64,000 bases of DNA, taken from contig NZ_AOHO01000068.1 in assembly GCF_000342005.1 (NCBI RefSeq), forward strand, positions 312,330 through 376,329, read 5' to 3'. Below are positions 8,941-17,067 of this stretch, one piece after another; position 1 is the stretch's first letter; the number at the start of each line of letters is the position of its first letter. This DNA is from Amycolatopsis decaplanina DSM 44594. Lineage in GTDB: Bacteria > Actinomycetota > Actinomycetes > Mycobacteriales > Pseudonocardiaceae. The position numbers and the translations under genes are program-made. Below the pieces are notes generated by a model, which saw only the letters and a program-made list of their open reading frames with translations, was not told the origin of the DNA and did no database searches.

Positions 8941-9950
8941 CAGCGTCCCCCCTTCCTCGAAGGCATGCAGCTGCCCGGTGTGCCGCCGGTCGGGACGAGC
9001 CCGCAGATGTAGGTGTCGATCCAGCGGCCGTTGCCGACCGCGTTGCCGAGCAGCCGGTAGAACGGGCCGGCCAGCCGCAGGCTCTCGTTGAGCTTGTCCT
9101 GGTTGCGCTGCAGCACGGTGGCGACGCGATCGAGCTGATCGAGCGCGGGCCCGAGCGTCTTCTGGTTGTCCGCCACCAGACCCTTGAGCTGCACCGACAG
9201 GTTCTTCACCCCGCTGAACAGCTTCGCGATGGCGTCCTTGCGCGCGTTCAGCTCCGTGAGCAGGGTGTTGCCGTCGCGGATCAGCGCCTCGATCTGCTGC
9301 GACCGATCCCCGAGCGTCTTGGACACCTTGTTCGTGTTCTCGAACAGCTTCACCAGCTCCTGGTCCCGGGAAGCGAGCGTCTTCGACAGCGCGGTGATGC
9401 CGTCGAAGGCGGTCCGGACGTCCTGCGGGGTGGAGGCGCCGAGCGTTTCCGACAAGGTGCCGAACGCCTTCGCCAGCTGATCGGTGTCGATCGCGCCCAC
9501 CGTGTTCGCGAGGTCGTTGAAGACCGTCGTGACGTCGTACGGGGAACTCGTGCGCTGCACCGGGATCGACTCGTCCGGATCCAGTTCGGCGTTGCCGACC
9601 GGGTCGAGGACCAGGTTCTTCTGTCCCAGCAGTGTCTTGATCTTGATCGAGGCGGTGGTGCGATTGCCGATCCAGGTGTCCTTGACCCGGAACAGGACCT
9701 TGACCCGGCCACCGTCCAGCAGGACGTCGGACACCTCGCCGACCTTGACACCCGCCACCCGGACCTCGTCGTTGCGTTTGAGTCCGGCGGCTTCGGTGAA
9801 CTCCGCCGCGTACGTGGTACCGCCGCCGACCAGAGGGAGATCGTCGGAGAAGAAGGTCGCCGAGCCCGCCACCGCCATCAGCAGGGCCGTGACGGCGCCG
9901 ACGACGATGGGGTTGCGGCTGCGGAACGGTTTGATCCTGGGCGCTTTCAC
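8940..9950 (-). CDS. mceC: MceC, Mce-family lipid-transport protein
   Basis: 336 residues from GTG 9950, chosen because it overlaps the mceB stop as GTGA; the longer open frame to 10046 lies inside mceB. One membrane segment ('PIVVGAVTALLMAVAGSATF'), the MCE domain ('AAGLKRNDEVRVAGVKVGEV', 'LLGQKNLVLDPVG') and a helical region ending in a short Cys-containing tail 'YICGLVPTGG'. Same transport complex as its neighbours. Confidence 0.93.
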   Translation of the reverse strand: MKAPRIKPFRSRNPIVVGAVTALLMAVAGSATFFSDDLPLVGGGTTYAAEFTEAAGLKRNDEVRVAGVKVGEVSDVLLDGGRVKVLFRVKDTWIGNRTTASIKIKTLLGQKNLVLDPVGNAELDPDESIPVQRTSSPYDVTTVFNDLANTVGAIDTDQLAKAFGTLSETLGASTPQDVRTAFDGITALSKTLASRDQELVKLFENTNKVSKTLGDRSQQIEALIRDGNTLLTELNARKDAIAKLFSGVKNLSVQLKGLVADNQKTLGPALDQLDRVATVLQRNQDKLNESLRLAGPFYRLLGNAVGNGRWIDTYICGLVPTGGTPGSCMPSRKGGR

Positions 9951-10960
9951 CGGCACCGTCCCTGGGTCAGCGGGATGCCGACCGGCGGGCCGCCCGGGGC
10001 GGGTGGCGCGTCCGATTTCACCGAGCACAAATAGAAGTTGAACCACGAACCGTACGAGACCATCGCGCCCATCCGGTCCAGCTTCTTCGGGAGGTTCGCC
10101 AGGAACTGCTCGAATACCGGGGTATTGTCGGCAAGGTTCTTCGACAGGTCGCCGAGGGTGTTGATGCTGTCCTTCAGCGGCGCGCGGCCGTCCTGCAGCA
10201 GGTCCGCGGTGGCCGTGGTGAGCTCACCGAGCCCGCCGATCGCCTGCCCGATGGGTTTCGCGTCACCGGCGAGCCCGGAGACCAGTTGCGCGGTGACGTC
10301 GACGAGCTTGTCGAACTGATCACCCTGCGAATTGAGCGTGTCGAGCACCGTGTTGAGGTTTCCGACCACCTGGCCGATCACCTCGTCCTTGCCCGCCAAG
10401 GTGTTCGTGAGCGAAGCGGTGTGTTCGAGGAGGCTGTCGATGGTGCTTCCCTCGCCTTGCAGCACCTGGACGATCTCGAAGGACAGCTGGTTGACGTCGT
10501 TCGGCGACAGTGCCTGGAACAGCGGTTTGAACCCGTTGAACAACGCGGTGAGATCCAGCGCCGGACGAGTCCGCTCCGGCGGGATCAGCGCTCCCTCGGC
10601 CAAGGCCGCCGGTCCGTCCGGGCCGGGATCGATCGAAAGATACCGCTGGCCGACGAGGTTCCGGTACCTGATGGTGACCGTGGCCCCGGAGGTGAGGCGG
10701 CGCTTGTTCTCGATCGAGAACCGCACGTCAGCCAGACGCCGCTCGACCACCCCGACCGAATCCACCTGGCCGATGCGGACACCGGACATCCGGACCTCGT
10801 CGCCGGGGTTGACCGACGTGGCGTCGGTGAACCTGGCCGTGTAGCCGACCGTCGTGCCGACCCCGGAGTTGGCGATGGTGATGGCCAGGATCCCGGTCGC
10901 CACCACGGTGATCACGAAGAAGATCAGGCCTTTGATCGCCGGCCCCGCGATACTCCTCAT
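9947..10960 (-). CDS. mceB: MceB, Mce-family lipid-transport protein
   Basis: 337 residues from ATG 10960 (ATGA overlap with mceA). N-terminal membrane anchor 'GLIFFVITVVATGILAITIA', MCE domain ('ATSVNPGDEVRMSGVRIGQV', 'NLVGQRYLSIDPG'), helical region, and a C-terminal 'WFNFYLCSVKSDAPPAPGGP' tail. The 'NFYLC' end is typical of actinobacterial MceB proteins. Coupled by GTGA to mceC. Confidence 0.93.
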   Translation of the reverse strand: MRSIAGPAIKGLIFFVITVVATGILAITIANSGVGTTVGYTARFTDATSVNPGDEVRMSGVRIGQVDSVGVVERRLADVRFSIENKRRLTSGATVTIRYRNLVGQRYLSIDPGPDGPAALAEGALIPPERTRPALDLTALFNGFKPLFQALSPNDVNQLSFEIVQVLQGEGSTIDSLLEHTASLTNTLAGKDEVIGQVVGNLNTVLDTLNSQGDQFDKLVDVTAQLVSGLAGDAKPIGQAIGGLGELTTATADLLQDGRAPLKDSINTLGDLSKNLADNTPVFEQFLANLPKKLDRMGAMVSYGSWFNFYLCSVKSDAPPAPGGPPVGIPLTQGRCR

Positions 10961-12204
10961 CGGACGGTCACCTCCGTACCGCGCAACGCCGGGCCCACGA
11001 GCACGCTGCTCCAGTCCGGGACCTCGGCCGGCTTCATCCCGAGCGACGGCGCCAGGATCTCGGCGACCAGCCCCCGCTCCCCCTTCGAATTGGCCGGGCC
11101 GAGGTCCCCATCGGCGGCGAAGGAAACCGCCACCGAAATCTCTCCCCCGCCCCCGCCCCGGCCCCCGCCCCCGCCGTAACACCGCGGACCGCCCTTCTGG
11201 TCGAACCGCGGATCGTCCCGTCCCGGCACGTATTTGTCGCGTGGGTCGTGGACGGACAGCGTCACGTGCAATCCGGGTTCGCCGGTGCCCTTGCCCAAGG
11301 CCTTCTCCATCACCGGCTTGAGCCGGTTCACCGCGTCGAACAGGCAAGGGAACTCGGGTGAATAGCGGGAGAGCAGCTCCAGGGTCGGCCTGCTCTTCAC
11401 GCTGACGCCGATGATGTTGTCCTTGTTCTGCATCAGGAACTTGTTCAGGTCGCCGCTCGCGGTGGTGACACTGGCGTACAACTTGTCGAGGTCCGCACGA
11501 GTGTCCACAATGGTTTTCGCGGTCGTGGAGAGATCCGAGAGCGCCTTGAGGATGTCCGGTGCGGCACCGGTGTACAGGTCCGCCACGTCGGCGAGACCGC
11601 TGATGTCGGCCTTGAACCGCGGCATCAGCGGGTTGACCTGGCCGAGGAGATCGTTGAGCTGGACGATGCTGTCCCCCAACGACTTCCCGCGGTTGTCGAG
11701 CGCGAGCGAGATCGCGCCCAGCGAACTGTTCAGCTTCTGCGGCTGCACCGCCCGCAGCAGGGGCAGCAGATCACCGAGGACGCGTTCCAGTTCGATCGCG
11801 TTGGCCGACCTGTCCTGGCCGATGACATCGCCGTCCCGCAGCGAACCCCCGGCAGGCCGGTCCGGGAGCACGAGGTTGACGTAACGCTCGCCGAACACGG
11901 TCTTCGGCAGCAGCCGCGCCGAGACGTTGCGCGGCAGCTGATCGATCTTCGCCGGGTCGATGGCGAGATCGATCTCCGCACCTTCCGCCGTGCCCCGGAC
12001 CGCCCTGACCTCGCCGAACGGGACACCGCGGACCTTGACCTCGGCGGGCGGGGCCAGCTGGTTGCCGACCCTGTCCGTCTTGAGCGTGACCAGTTCCGCA
12101 CGTTCGAAGTCCTTGTTGAAGATGGCGACGGCGAGCCAGCCGAGCAGCACCAGGATGACGAGGAAGATCACCCCCGCCGCCTGCGTCCGCGCCCGCGCGC
12201 TCAT
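10957..12204 (-). CDS. mceA: MceA, Mce-family lipid-transport protein with glycine-rich insert
   Basis: 415 residues from ATG 12204, overlapping the yrbEB stop as ATGA. Membrane segment 'AAGVIFLVILVLLGWLAVAI', MCE domain ('RVGNQLAPPAEVKVRGVPFG', 'KTVFGERYVNLVLP'), helical region, then a C-terminal domain with a conserved 'FPCLFDAVNRLKPVMEKALG'. A short tract 'YGGGGGRGGGGGE' lies about 350 residues in; on the coding strand it is a run of G-tracts (11143-11175) that could form a G-quadruplex. MceA is usually the first pore subunit. Confidence 0.94.
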   Translation of the reverse strand: MSARARTQAAGVIFLVILVLLGWLAVAIFNKDFERAELVTLKTDRVGNQLAPPAEVKVRGVPFGEVRAVRGTAEGAEIDLAIDPAKIDQLPRNVSARLLPKTVFGERYVNLVLPDRPAGGSLRDGDVIGQDRSANAIELERVLGDLLPLLRAVQPQKLNSSLGAISLALDNRGKSLGDSIVQLNDLLGQVNPLMPRFKADISGLADVADLYTGAAPDILKALSDLSTTAKTIVDTRADLDKLYASVTTASGDLNKFLMQNKDNIIGVSVKSRPTLELLSRYSPEFPCLFDAVNRLKPVMEKALGKGTGEPGLHVTLSVHDPRDKYVPGRDDPRFDQKGGPRCYGGGGGRGGGGGEISVAVSFAADGDLGPANSKGERGLVAEILAPSLGMKPAEVPDWSSVLVGPALRGTEVTVR

Positions 12205-13040
12205 CCGGAGACCTTCACCGTCGTGGTGGCGCCCCAGATCGCCAGGCTGAGGAAGAGGTCGAGCACGCTGATCAGCACGATCGACGTCCGCACGGCACGG
12301 CCGACCGCGACCCCGACGCCCGCGGGGCCGCCCGCGGCGCGATAGCCGTAGAAGCAGTGCGTGAGGATGACGCCGACGCTGAAAACGAGGACCTTCCCGA
12401 ACGACCACAGCACGTCTTCAGGCGGTAAGAACAGCGAGAAGTAGTGGTCGTAGGTCCCACCGGACTGGCCGAAGAAGACCACCGTCGTCACCCGCGAGCC
12501 GAGGTAGGAGATCAGCAGGCCGATCACGTAGAGCGGGATGATCGCGATGAACCCGGCCACGATCCGGGTGGTGACGAGGTACGGCATGCTGCGCACGGCC
12601 ATCACTTCGAGCGCGTCGATCTCTTCGGAAATCCGCATGGCCCCCAGCTGCGCGGTGAACCCGGCTCCGACCGTCGCCGACAACGCGAGCCCCGCCGAGA
12701 GCGGCGCGATCTCACGGGTGTTGAAATACGCGGTGAGGAAGCCGGTCATCGCGGAGATGTTGATCTGGTTCAGCGCGCTGAAACCCTGCAGCCCCACAGT
12801 GATCCCGGTGAACACGCACAGGCCGACCATCACGCCGACGGTGCCGCCGATCACCGCGAGGGCCCCGCTGCCGAAAGTCACCTCGGCGAGCAGGCGCACC
12901 ACCTCGCGGAAGTAACGGGTGACGGCCATCGGGATCGCCGCGAGCGCGCGGATGTAGAACAGCAACTGGTCGCCCAGCTCGAAAAGACTGTTGCCGGGGC
13001 GTTTGAACGCCTCACGGGCCCGTTCGGGGACGCTGGTCAC
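12201..13040 (-). CDS. YrbEB, Mce-associated integral membrane permease (MlaE family)
   Basis: 279 residues, a MlaE/YrbE-type permease with about five hydrophobic segments. It contains the family loop 'ISEEIDALEVMAVRSMPYLV', the probable contact to the ATPase, and 'GAGFTAQLGAMRIS'. YrbEA and YrbEB pair in the inner membrane with an MceG/Mkl ATPase, which is not encoded here. It starts five bases after yrbEA stops. Confidence 0.94.
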   Translation of the reverse strand: MTSVPERAREAFKRPGNSLFELGDQLLFYIRALAAIPMAVTRYFREVVRLLAEVTFGSGALAVIGGTVGVMVGLCVFTGITVGLQGFSALNQINISAMTGFLTAYFNTREIAPLSAGLALSATVGAGFTAQLGAMRISEEIDALEVMAVRSMPYLVTTRIVAGFIAIIPLYVIGLLISYLGSRVTTVVFFGQSGGTYDHYFSLFLPPEDVLWSFGKVLVFSVGVILTHCFYGYRAAGGPAGVGVAVGRAVRTSIVLISVLDLFLSLAIWGATTTVKVSG

Positions 13041-13044
13041 GGGA

Positions 13045-13848
13045 TCAGGTTCCCTTCGCCGGGACGAGCTGCAGGTACAGCGCGGTCAGGATCGTGTTGA
13101 CGAAGAACAGGAGCAAAAACGTGATCACCACCGACTGGTTGACGACGTCGCCCACGCCTTTGGGTCCGCCCTTGGGGTTCAGCCCCCGGTAGGCGGCGAC
13201 GACGCCGGCGAGGAAACCGAAGATGAACGCCTTGATCGAGCTGACCACGAGGTCGGGCAGCTGGGCCAGCGCGTTGAAGCTCGCGAGGTACGCGCCCGGT
13301 GTGCCGCCCTGCACGATGACGTTGAAGAAGTAGCCGCCGAGCACGCCGACGACGCTGACCAAACCGTTCAGCAGCACCGAAACGCCGATGGCCGCCTGTA
13401 CACGGGGCACGATCAGCCGGTGGATCGGCGAGACGCCGAGCACCTCCATCGCGTCGATCTCCTCGCGGATGGAGCGGGCGCCCAGATCCGCGCAGATCGC
13501 CGAACCGCCCGCCCCGGCGATGATCAATGTCGTCACGATCGGGCTGGCCTGCTGCACCACGGCGAGGACGCTCGCGGCACCGTTGAACTGCTGCGCCCCG
13601 ATCTGGCTCGTGAGCGAACCCAGTTGCAGCGAGATGACCGCGCCGAACGGGATTGACACGAGGATCGCGGGCGTGATCGACACACTGGCGATGAACCAGA
13701 ACTGCTGGATGAACTCGCGGATCTGCACCGGGCGGCGGAACATCGCGAGGACGACGTCGATCCCCATGGCGCACATGCGGCCGAATTCGCGCAGCCCCGC
13801 GGCGGCCTTCTCCGGCGCGCGGGCGAGCAGGGCGACTGGATTGGCCAT
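13045..13848 (-). CDS. YrbEA, Mce-associated integral membrane permease (MlaE family)
   Basis: 267 residues from ATG 13848 ('MANPVALLARAPEKAAAGLR'), chosen over the more upstream ATG 13893 because that would overlap the preceding gene by 43 bases. MlaE-family signatures are 'SIREEIDAMEVLGVSPIHRL' and 'GAGGSAICADLGARS', with several hydrophobic helices. It forms the permease heterodimer with YrbEB. The start lies two bases after the stop of the secreted protein gene, so all are one operon. Confidence 0.94.
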   Translation of the reverse strand: MANPVALLARAPEKAAAGLREFGRMCAMGIDVVLAMFRRPVQIREFIQQFWFIASVSITPAILVSIPFGAVISLQLGSLTSQIGAQQFNGAASVLAVVQQASPIVTTLIIAGAGGSAICADLGARSIREEIDAMEVLGVSPIHRLIVPRVQAAIGVSVLLNGLVSVVGVLGGYFFNVIVQGGTPGAYLASFNALAQLPDLVVSSIKAFIFGFLAGVVAAYRGLNPKGGPKGVGDVVNQSVVITFLLLFFVNTILTALYLQLVPAKGT

Positions 13849-13850
13849 CG

Positions 13851-14630
13851 TCAGGCTCCACATCCGTTGGGGGGCGGGCCATCGCCGACGCATCGCAGCC
13901 TGAGGTTGGTGACCAGCGTGTTGCCCGGACCGGAGACCAGACCGGTGAGCAGCGGGCTCAGGTCTTCACGCACCCCGCAGCCGGCGAACGCGGGCGTGTC
14001 GAAGGTGCTGGTGACCTTCACCGGCGAGGCAGGGAGCGCGAGCGGCACCAGCGCCTTGATGTTCACCACGACCGACCGCGCGGTCCGGCAGTTCGGGCCG
14101 ACGTCGAGGACCTTGCCGTCCACCTTGACGTTCGAGAGCTTGATGAACACCTTGTTCGTGACATCGGTGTGCGCGCAGATGGCGGTGCCGACCTCCTTGC
14201 AGTCGCCCGTGGCTCCGGTGTCCACGTCGACGACACCGGTCGCGTCGCCGTCGGGGATGAGTTCGACGGTGCCGGTGGCGGGCATGAAGCGGAAGGAGAC
14301 GAAGTAGCTCGACGTCACCGGGATGCTGAGCTTGCCGGTGATCGGCGAGGTGTCGCTGAAACCGAGGATCTTGCCGTCGAACCGCCCCTGCGGGAAGGTG
14401 ATGTCCGAACCGAGTTTCGCGACGCGGCTGGTCGTGGGCTGTTGTTCGTCGCCGACGTAGAAGCCGAACTGCAGTCCGGCTTGCGCGGCGGCCGGCTCCG
14501 GTACGGGGGCGGCCTGTCGTACCTGTGTCCGCGCGGGGTCGGCGGAGGCGGAAGCCAAGGAAAGCGCCCCCAGCCCCAGCACCGCCGGGAGCAGGAAGGC
14601 GCGCAGAACGCGCCCGGTCATCACTGACAT
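13851..14630 (-). CDS. secreted protein of unknown function heading the mce operon
   Basis: 259 residues with a clear signal peptide ('FLLPAVLGLGALSLASASAD', cleavage near residue 31). The mature part is predominantly beta-like, with Cys pairs ('GDCKEVGTAICAH', 'GPNCRTAR', 'FAGCGVRED', 'LRLRCVGDGPPPNGCGA') that could form disulphides. No family is recognised. Its two-base spacing to yrbEA makes it the first gene of the mce transcription unit, an unusual position, so a role in substrate delivery or capture outside the membrane is a reasonable guess but only that. Confidence 0.75.
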   Translation of the reverse strand: MSVMTGRVLRAFLLPAVLGLGALSLASASADPARTQVRQAAPVPEPAAAQAGLQFGFYVGDEQQPTTSRVAKLGSDITFPQGRFDGKILGFSDTSPITGKLSIPVTSSYFVSFRFMPATGTVELIPDGDATGVVDVDTGATGDCKEVGTAICAHTDVTNKVFIKLSNVKVDGKVLDVGPNCRTARSVVVNIKALVPLALPASPVKVTSTFDTPAFAGCGVREDLSPLLTGLVSGPGNTLVTNLRLRCVGDGPPPNGCGA

Positions 14631-14776
14631 TCGGGCTTCCTCACTTCGACTTCTCCGGCCGAACGGCCAACTCGTGCAGCACGCTACTGGCGGAACGACA
14701 GAGGGACAAGTAATGCGTGGCCGAGGGTTCCGGAAAACGAAAAGGTTGTCATGGGCGTAACTGTTTTGCGTTGGGG

Positions 14777-14822
14777 CTCGTGAGTGGTAATGACGGTTCT
14801 AACCGTCATTACCACTCACGAG
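14777..14822. repeat. 46-bp perfect palindrome (22+2+22), dispersed family A
   Basis: Arms 14777-14798 and 14801-14822 are perfectly complementary around CT; the left arm starts CTCGTGAGTGGTAATGACGG. It lies between two divergent genes, so terminator function is unlikely at this copy. Other copies: 35284-35329, 36655-36700, 44352-44397 and a half copy at 56437-56458. The rest of the 508-base gap 14631-15138 has no convincing gene. Confidence 0.85.
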
Positions 14823-15138
14823 GCTTGACGTCGCACGCCAGGTGTACTTCAGCGGGAACTTCACAACGGTCACTCCCGGGGAATCGGGGAAATACGCGAC
14901 ACGGCCGAAACGGCGCTTGCGCGGAAGCGGTAAATTACCCGCGCCGGACCGCACCGGCAAGGACACCGAACCCCTCGCCTTTTCTTTGTCATACGCACGC
15001 GGTCGGGCACGGAATTCGCCGCGCGGGAAATCACTTTTGTCACCCACGTCAGCGGGCGGCGGCGAGGAATTGTCACCCGTACCCGGAGTCCGCGCGCGTT
15101 CATTGCGGCCGCACCGAAACCCCCGCTACGTTCGGCGA

Positions 15139-16083
15139 ATGGAGCAGGCTGCCATCGAGGTGACCGGCCTCGCCAAGCACTACGGTGAAGTGACGGCCCT
15201 CGCCGGCGTCAGTCTCCGGGTCGGCCGCGGCACCGTGCTCGCGGTGCTGGGCCACAACGGCGCGGGCAAGACGACGCTGATCGACATCCTCAGCACCCGC
15301 GTCAAACCGACCGGCGGCACCGCCAAGGTGTGCGGTTTCGACGTCGTGCGCGCCGGGCATCACGTCCGGCGGCGAATCGGGGTCACCGGCCAGTTCGCGG
15401 CTGTCGACGACGCGCTCTCCGGCCGAGGCAACCTCGAACTCGTCGCCCGCCTGCTGGGCGCGAACCGGCGCCAGGCCAGGGCCCGCGCGGCCGAACTGCT
15501 CGCCATGTTCGGCCTCGACGACGCGGCGGACCGGCCCGCGCGGACGTACTCCGGCGGGATGCGGCGACGGCTCGATCTCGCCGCCGGGCTCGTCGGCTCC
15601 CCCGATGTCCTCTTCCTCGACGAGCCGACGACCGGCCTCGACCCGCTCAGCCGCGCGGGGCTCTGGGACGGCGTCGAACGGCTCGCCGCGCGCGGCACCA
15701 CCGTCGTGCTCACCACGCAGTACCTCGAGGAGGCGGACAGGCTGGCGGATCACGTCATCGTGCTGGGGCTGGGGCACGTCACGGTTTCCGGGCGGCCGTC
15801 GGAACTGAAGGCTCGGCTCGGGGAACGGACCGCGACCCTGACCTTCGGCACCGACCTCGCCGCCCGCCGCGCGCTGGCCGCGCTGCACCGGCTCGGCATG
15901 AGCTGCACGACGTCGGCCTCCGGGCTGGTGATCGGTGTCGCGCTGTCCGGGCCCGCCGACATCACGGTGCTGGTCCGCGCGCTCGACGCGGCGGGCGCGC
16001 CGATCAAGGACCTCACCGTCGCCGAGCCGACGCTCGACGACGTCTACCTTTCGCTGCACCGGAGTCCGGCGGTCGCGCCATGA
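15139..16083 (+). CDS. ABC transporter ATP-binding protein, DrrA-like
   Basis: 314 residues from ATG 15139, where similarity to the ATPase fold begins; the frame is open further upstream in atypical sequence. Walker A 'GHNGAGKT' (residues 38-45), signature 'YSGGMRRRL' (137-145), Walker B 'VLFLDEPTTGLD' (157-168), then the DrrA-type C-terminal domain ending 'PTLDDVYLSLH'. This class couples with a DrrB-type permease to export drugs or lipids. The permease start overlaps its stop (ATGA). Next to the PKS/glycosyltransferase operon, it is the likely exporter of that product. Confidence 0.93.
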   Translation: MEQAAIEVTGLAKHYGEVTALAGVSLRVGRGTVLAVLGHNGAGKTTLIDILSTRVKPTGGTAKVCGFDVVRAGHHVRRRIGVTGQFAAVDDALSGRGNLELVARLLGANRRQARARAAELLAMFGLDDAADRPARTYSGGMRRRLDLAAGLVGSPDVLFLDEPTTGLDPLSRAGLWDGVERLAARGTTVVLTTQYLEEADRLADHVIVLGLGHVTVSGRPSELKARLGERTATLTFGTDLAARRALAALHRLGMSCTTSASGLVIGVALSGPADITVLVRALDAAGAPIKDLTVAEPTLDDVYLSLHRSPAVAP

Positions 16084-16934
16084 CCGAGGCAAAGCACCGC
16101 GCACCGTCCCCGTCGGTGCTGACCGATCCGGCGATCTGGCCGCCGAGCACCTTCGCCACCCAGGTCCGGGTGCTCGCCGCTCGATCGCTGAAGACGGCGT
16201 TCGGCGACCGGCGGCTGGTGTTCTTCGGTCTGCTGCAACCGATCGTGCTGCTCCTGCTGTTCAGCCAGGTCTTCAACGGCGTCAGCACGCTGCCCGGTGT
16301 CGCGGCCTACCAGGGGTACGTGAACTTCCTCGTCCCGGCGACGCTGGTGAACATCGCGATGACCACGGCGATGAGTTCGGGCGCCGGCCTGCTCTCGGAG
16401 ATCTACAGTGGTTTCACCGGACGTCTCCGGTGCATGCCCATCAGCCTTTCCGCCGTCCTCGTGGCGCGCACCATCTCCGACTCCGCCCGGCTCGGCGTGC
16501 AACTGCTGGTGACCGCGCTCGCCAGCGTGGTACTGCTGGGTTTCCGGCCGACCGGCGGCGTTTTCGGTGTCTCCGCGGCGCTTCTGCTCACGCTCGTCGT
16601 GGGCTGGTGCCTGACCTGGATCTTCGTCGCCATCACGACCTGGCTGCGCAAGGCCGAAACCCTGCAGATGGCGTCCTTCGTGGTCATGTTCCCGCTGATG
16701 TTCTCCTCCAGCGCGTACATGCCGCTCGAGACGATGCCGACCTGGCTGCGGGTGGTCTCGGCGCTCAACCCGCTGACCTACGCCATCGACGCGGCCAGAG
16801 CGCTCGCGCTGGGTCGGCCGTCGGGCTGGTCGATCCCTGTCTCGCTCGCGATCGCCGCCGTGGCGGCGTCGGTGGGCGGGTGGATCGCGGCCCGTACGTT
16901 CCGGACCCCGCGAGACGTCACCCCGATGGCCTGA
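16080..16934 (+). CDS. ABC-2 type permease, DrrB-like
   Basis: 284 residues with about six hydrophobic segments and the ABC-2 permease pattern: an N-terminal cytoplasmic tail, 'GLLQPIVLLLLFSQVFNGVS', 'MTTAMSSGAGLLSEIYSGFT', and the conserved region 'MFPLMFSSSAYMPLETMPTW' followed by 'VVSALNPLTYAIDAAR', which is characteristic of daunorubicin-resistance DrrB proteins. Translationally coupled to the ATPase. Presumed to flip or export the lipid or polyketide made by the adjacent cluster. Confidence 0.92.
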   Translation: MTEAKHRAPSPSVLTDPAIWPPSTFATQVRVLAARSLKTAFGDRRLVFFGLLQPIVLLLLFSQVFNGVSTLPGVAAYQGYVNFLVPATLVNIAMTTAMSSGAGLLSEIYSGFTGRLRCMPISLSAVLVARTISDSARLGVQLLVTALASVVLLGFRPTGGVFGVSAALLLTLVVGWCLTWIFVAITTWLRKAETLQMASFVVMFPLMFSSSAYMPLETMPTWLRVVSALNPLTYAIDAARALALGRPSGWSIPVSLAIAAVAASVGGWIAARTFRTPRDVTPMA

Positions 16935-16950
16935 GCCCGAACCCGTCACT

Positions 16951-17049
16951 CACGTGCTTGAAGACCGAACACACGTGCTTGAAGACGGATCTCATGTGAT
17001 CCGCCCTCAAGCACGCGAGATCCGCCTCCAGGCACGCAAGATCCGCCCG
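16951..17049. repeat. short direct and inverted repeats between convergent operons
   Basis: CACGTGCTTGAAGAC occurs twice in tandem (16951-16965, 16971-16985), followed by complementary pieces 'CTCAAGCACGCGAGATCCGC' and 'CAGGCACGCAAGATCCGC'. The block can fold into GTGCTTGA/TCAAGCAC and GCGGATC/GATCCGC stems. It sits between the permease stop and the glycosyltransferase stop and may work as a bidirectional terminator. Confidence 0.5.
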
Positions 17050-17067
17050 GCCGGCGGCGGCGAAGCG

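Noticed and set aside
5862..14630. Possibility that an MceG/Mkl ATPase is encoded in the operon
   Set aside because: No Walker motifs were found in any gene of the operon; the ATPase is normally encoded elsewhere in actinomycetes. The ABC ATPase at 15139 is DrrA-like and paired with its own permease.
14842..15138. Upstream extension of the ABC ATPase frame by 99 codons
   Set aside because: The extension does not resemble the ATPase family, which begins at the ATG at 15139 as expected.
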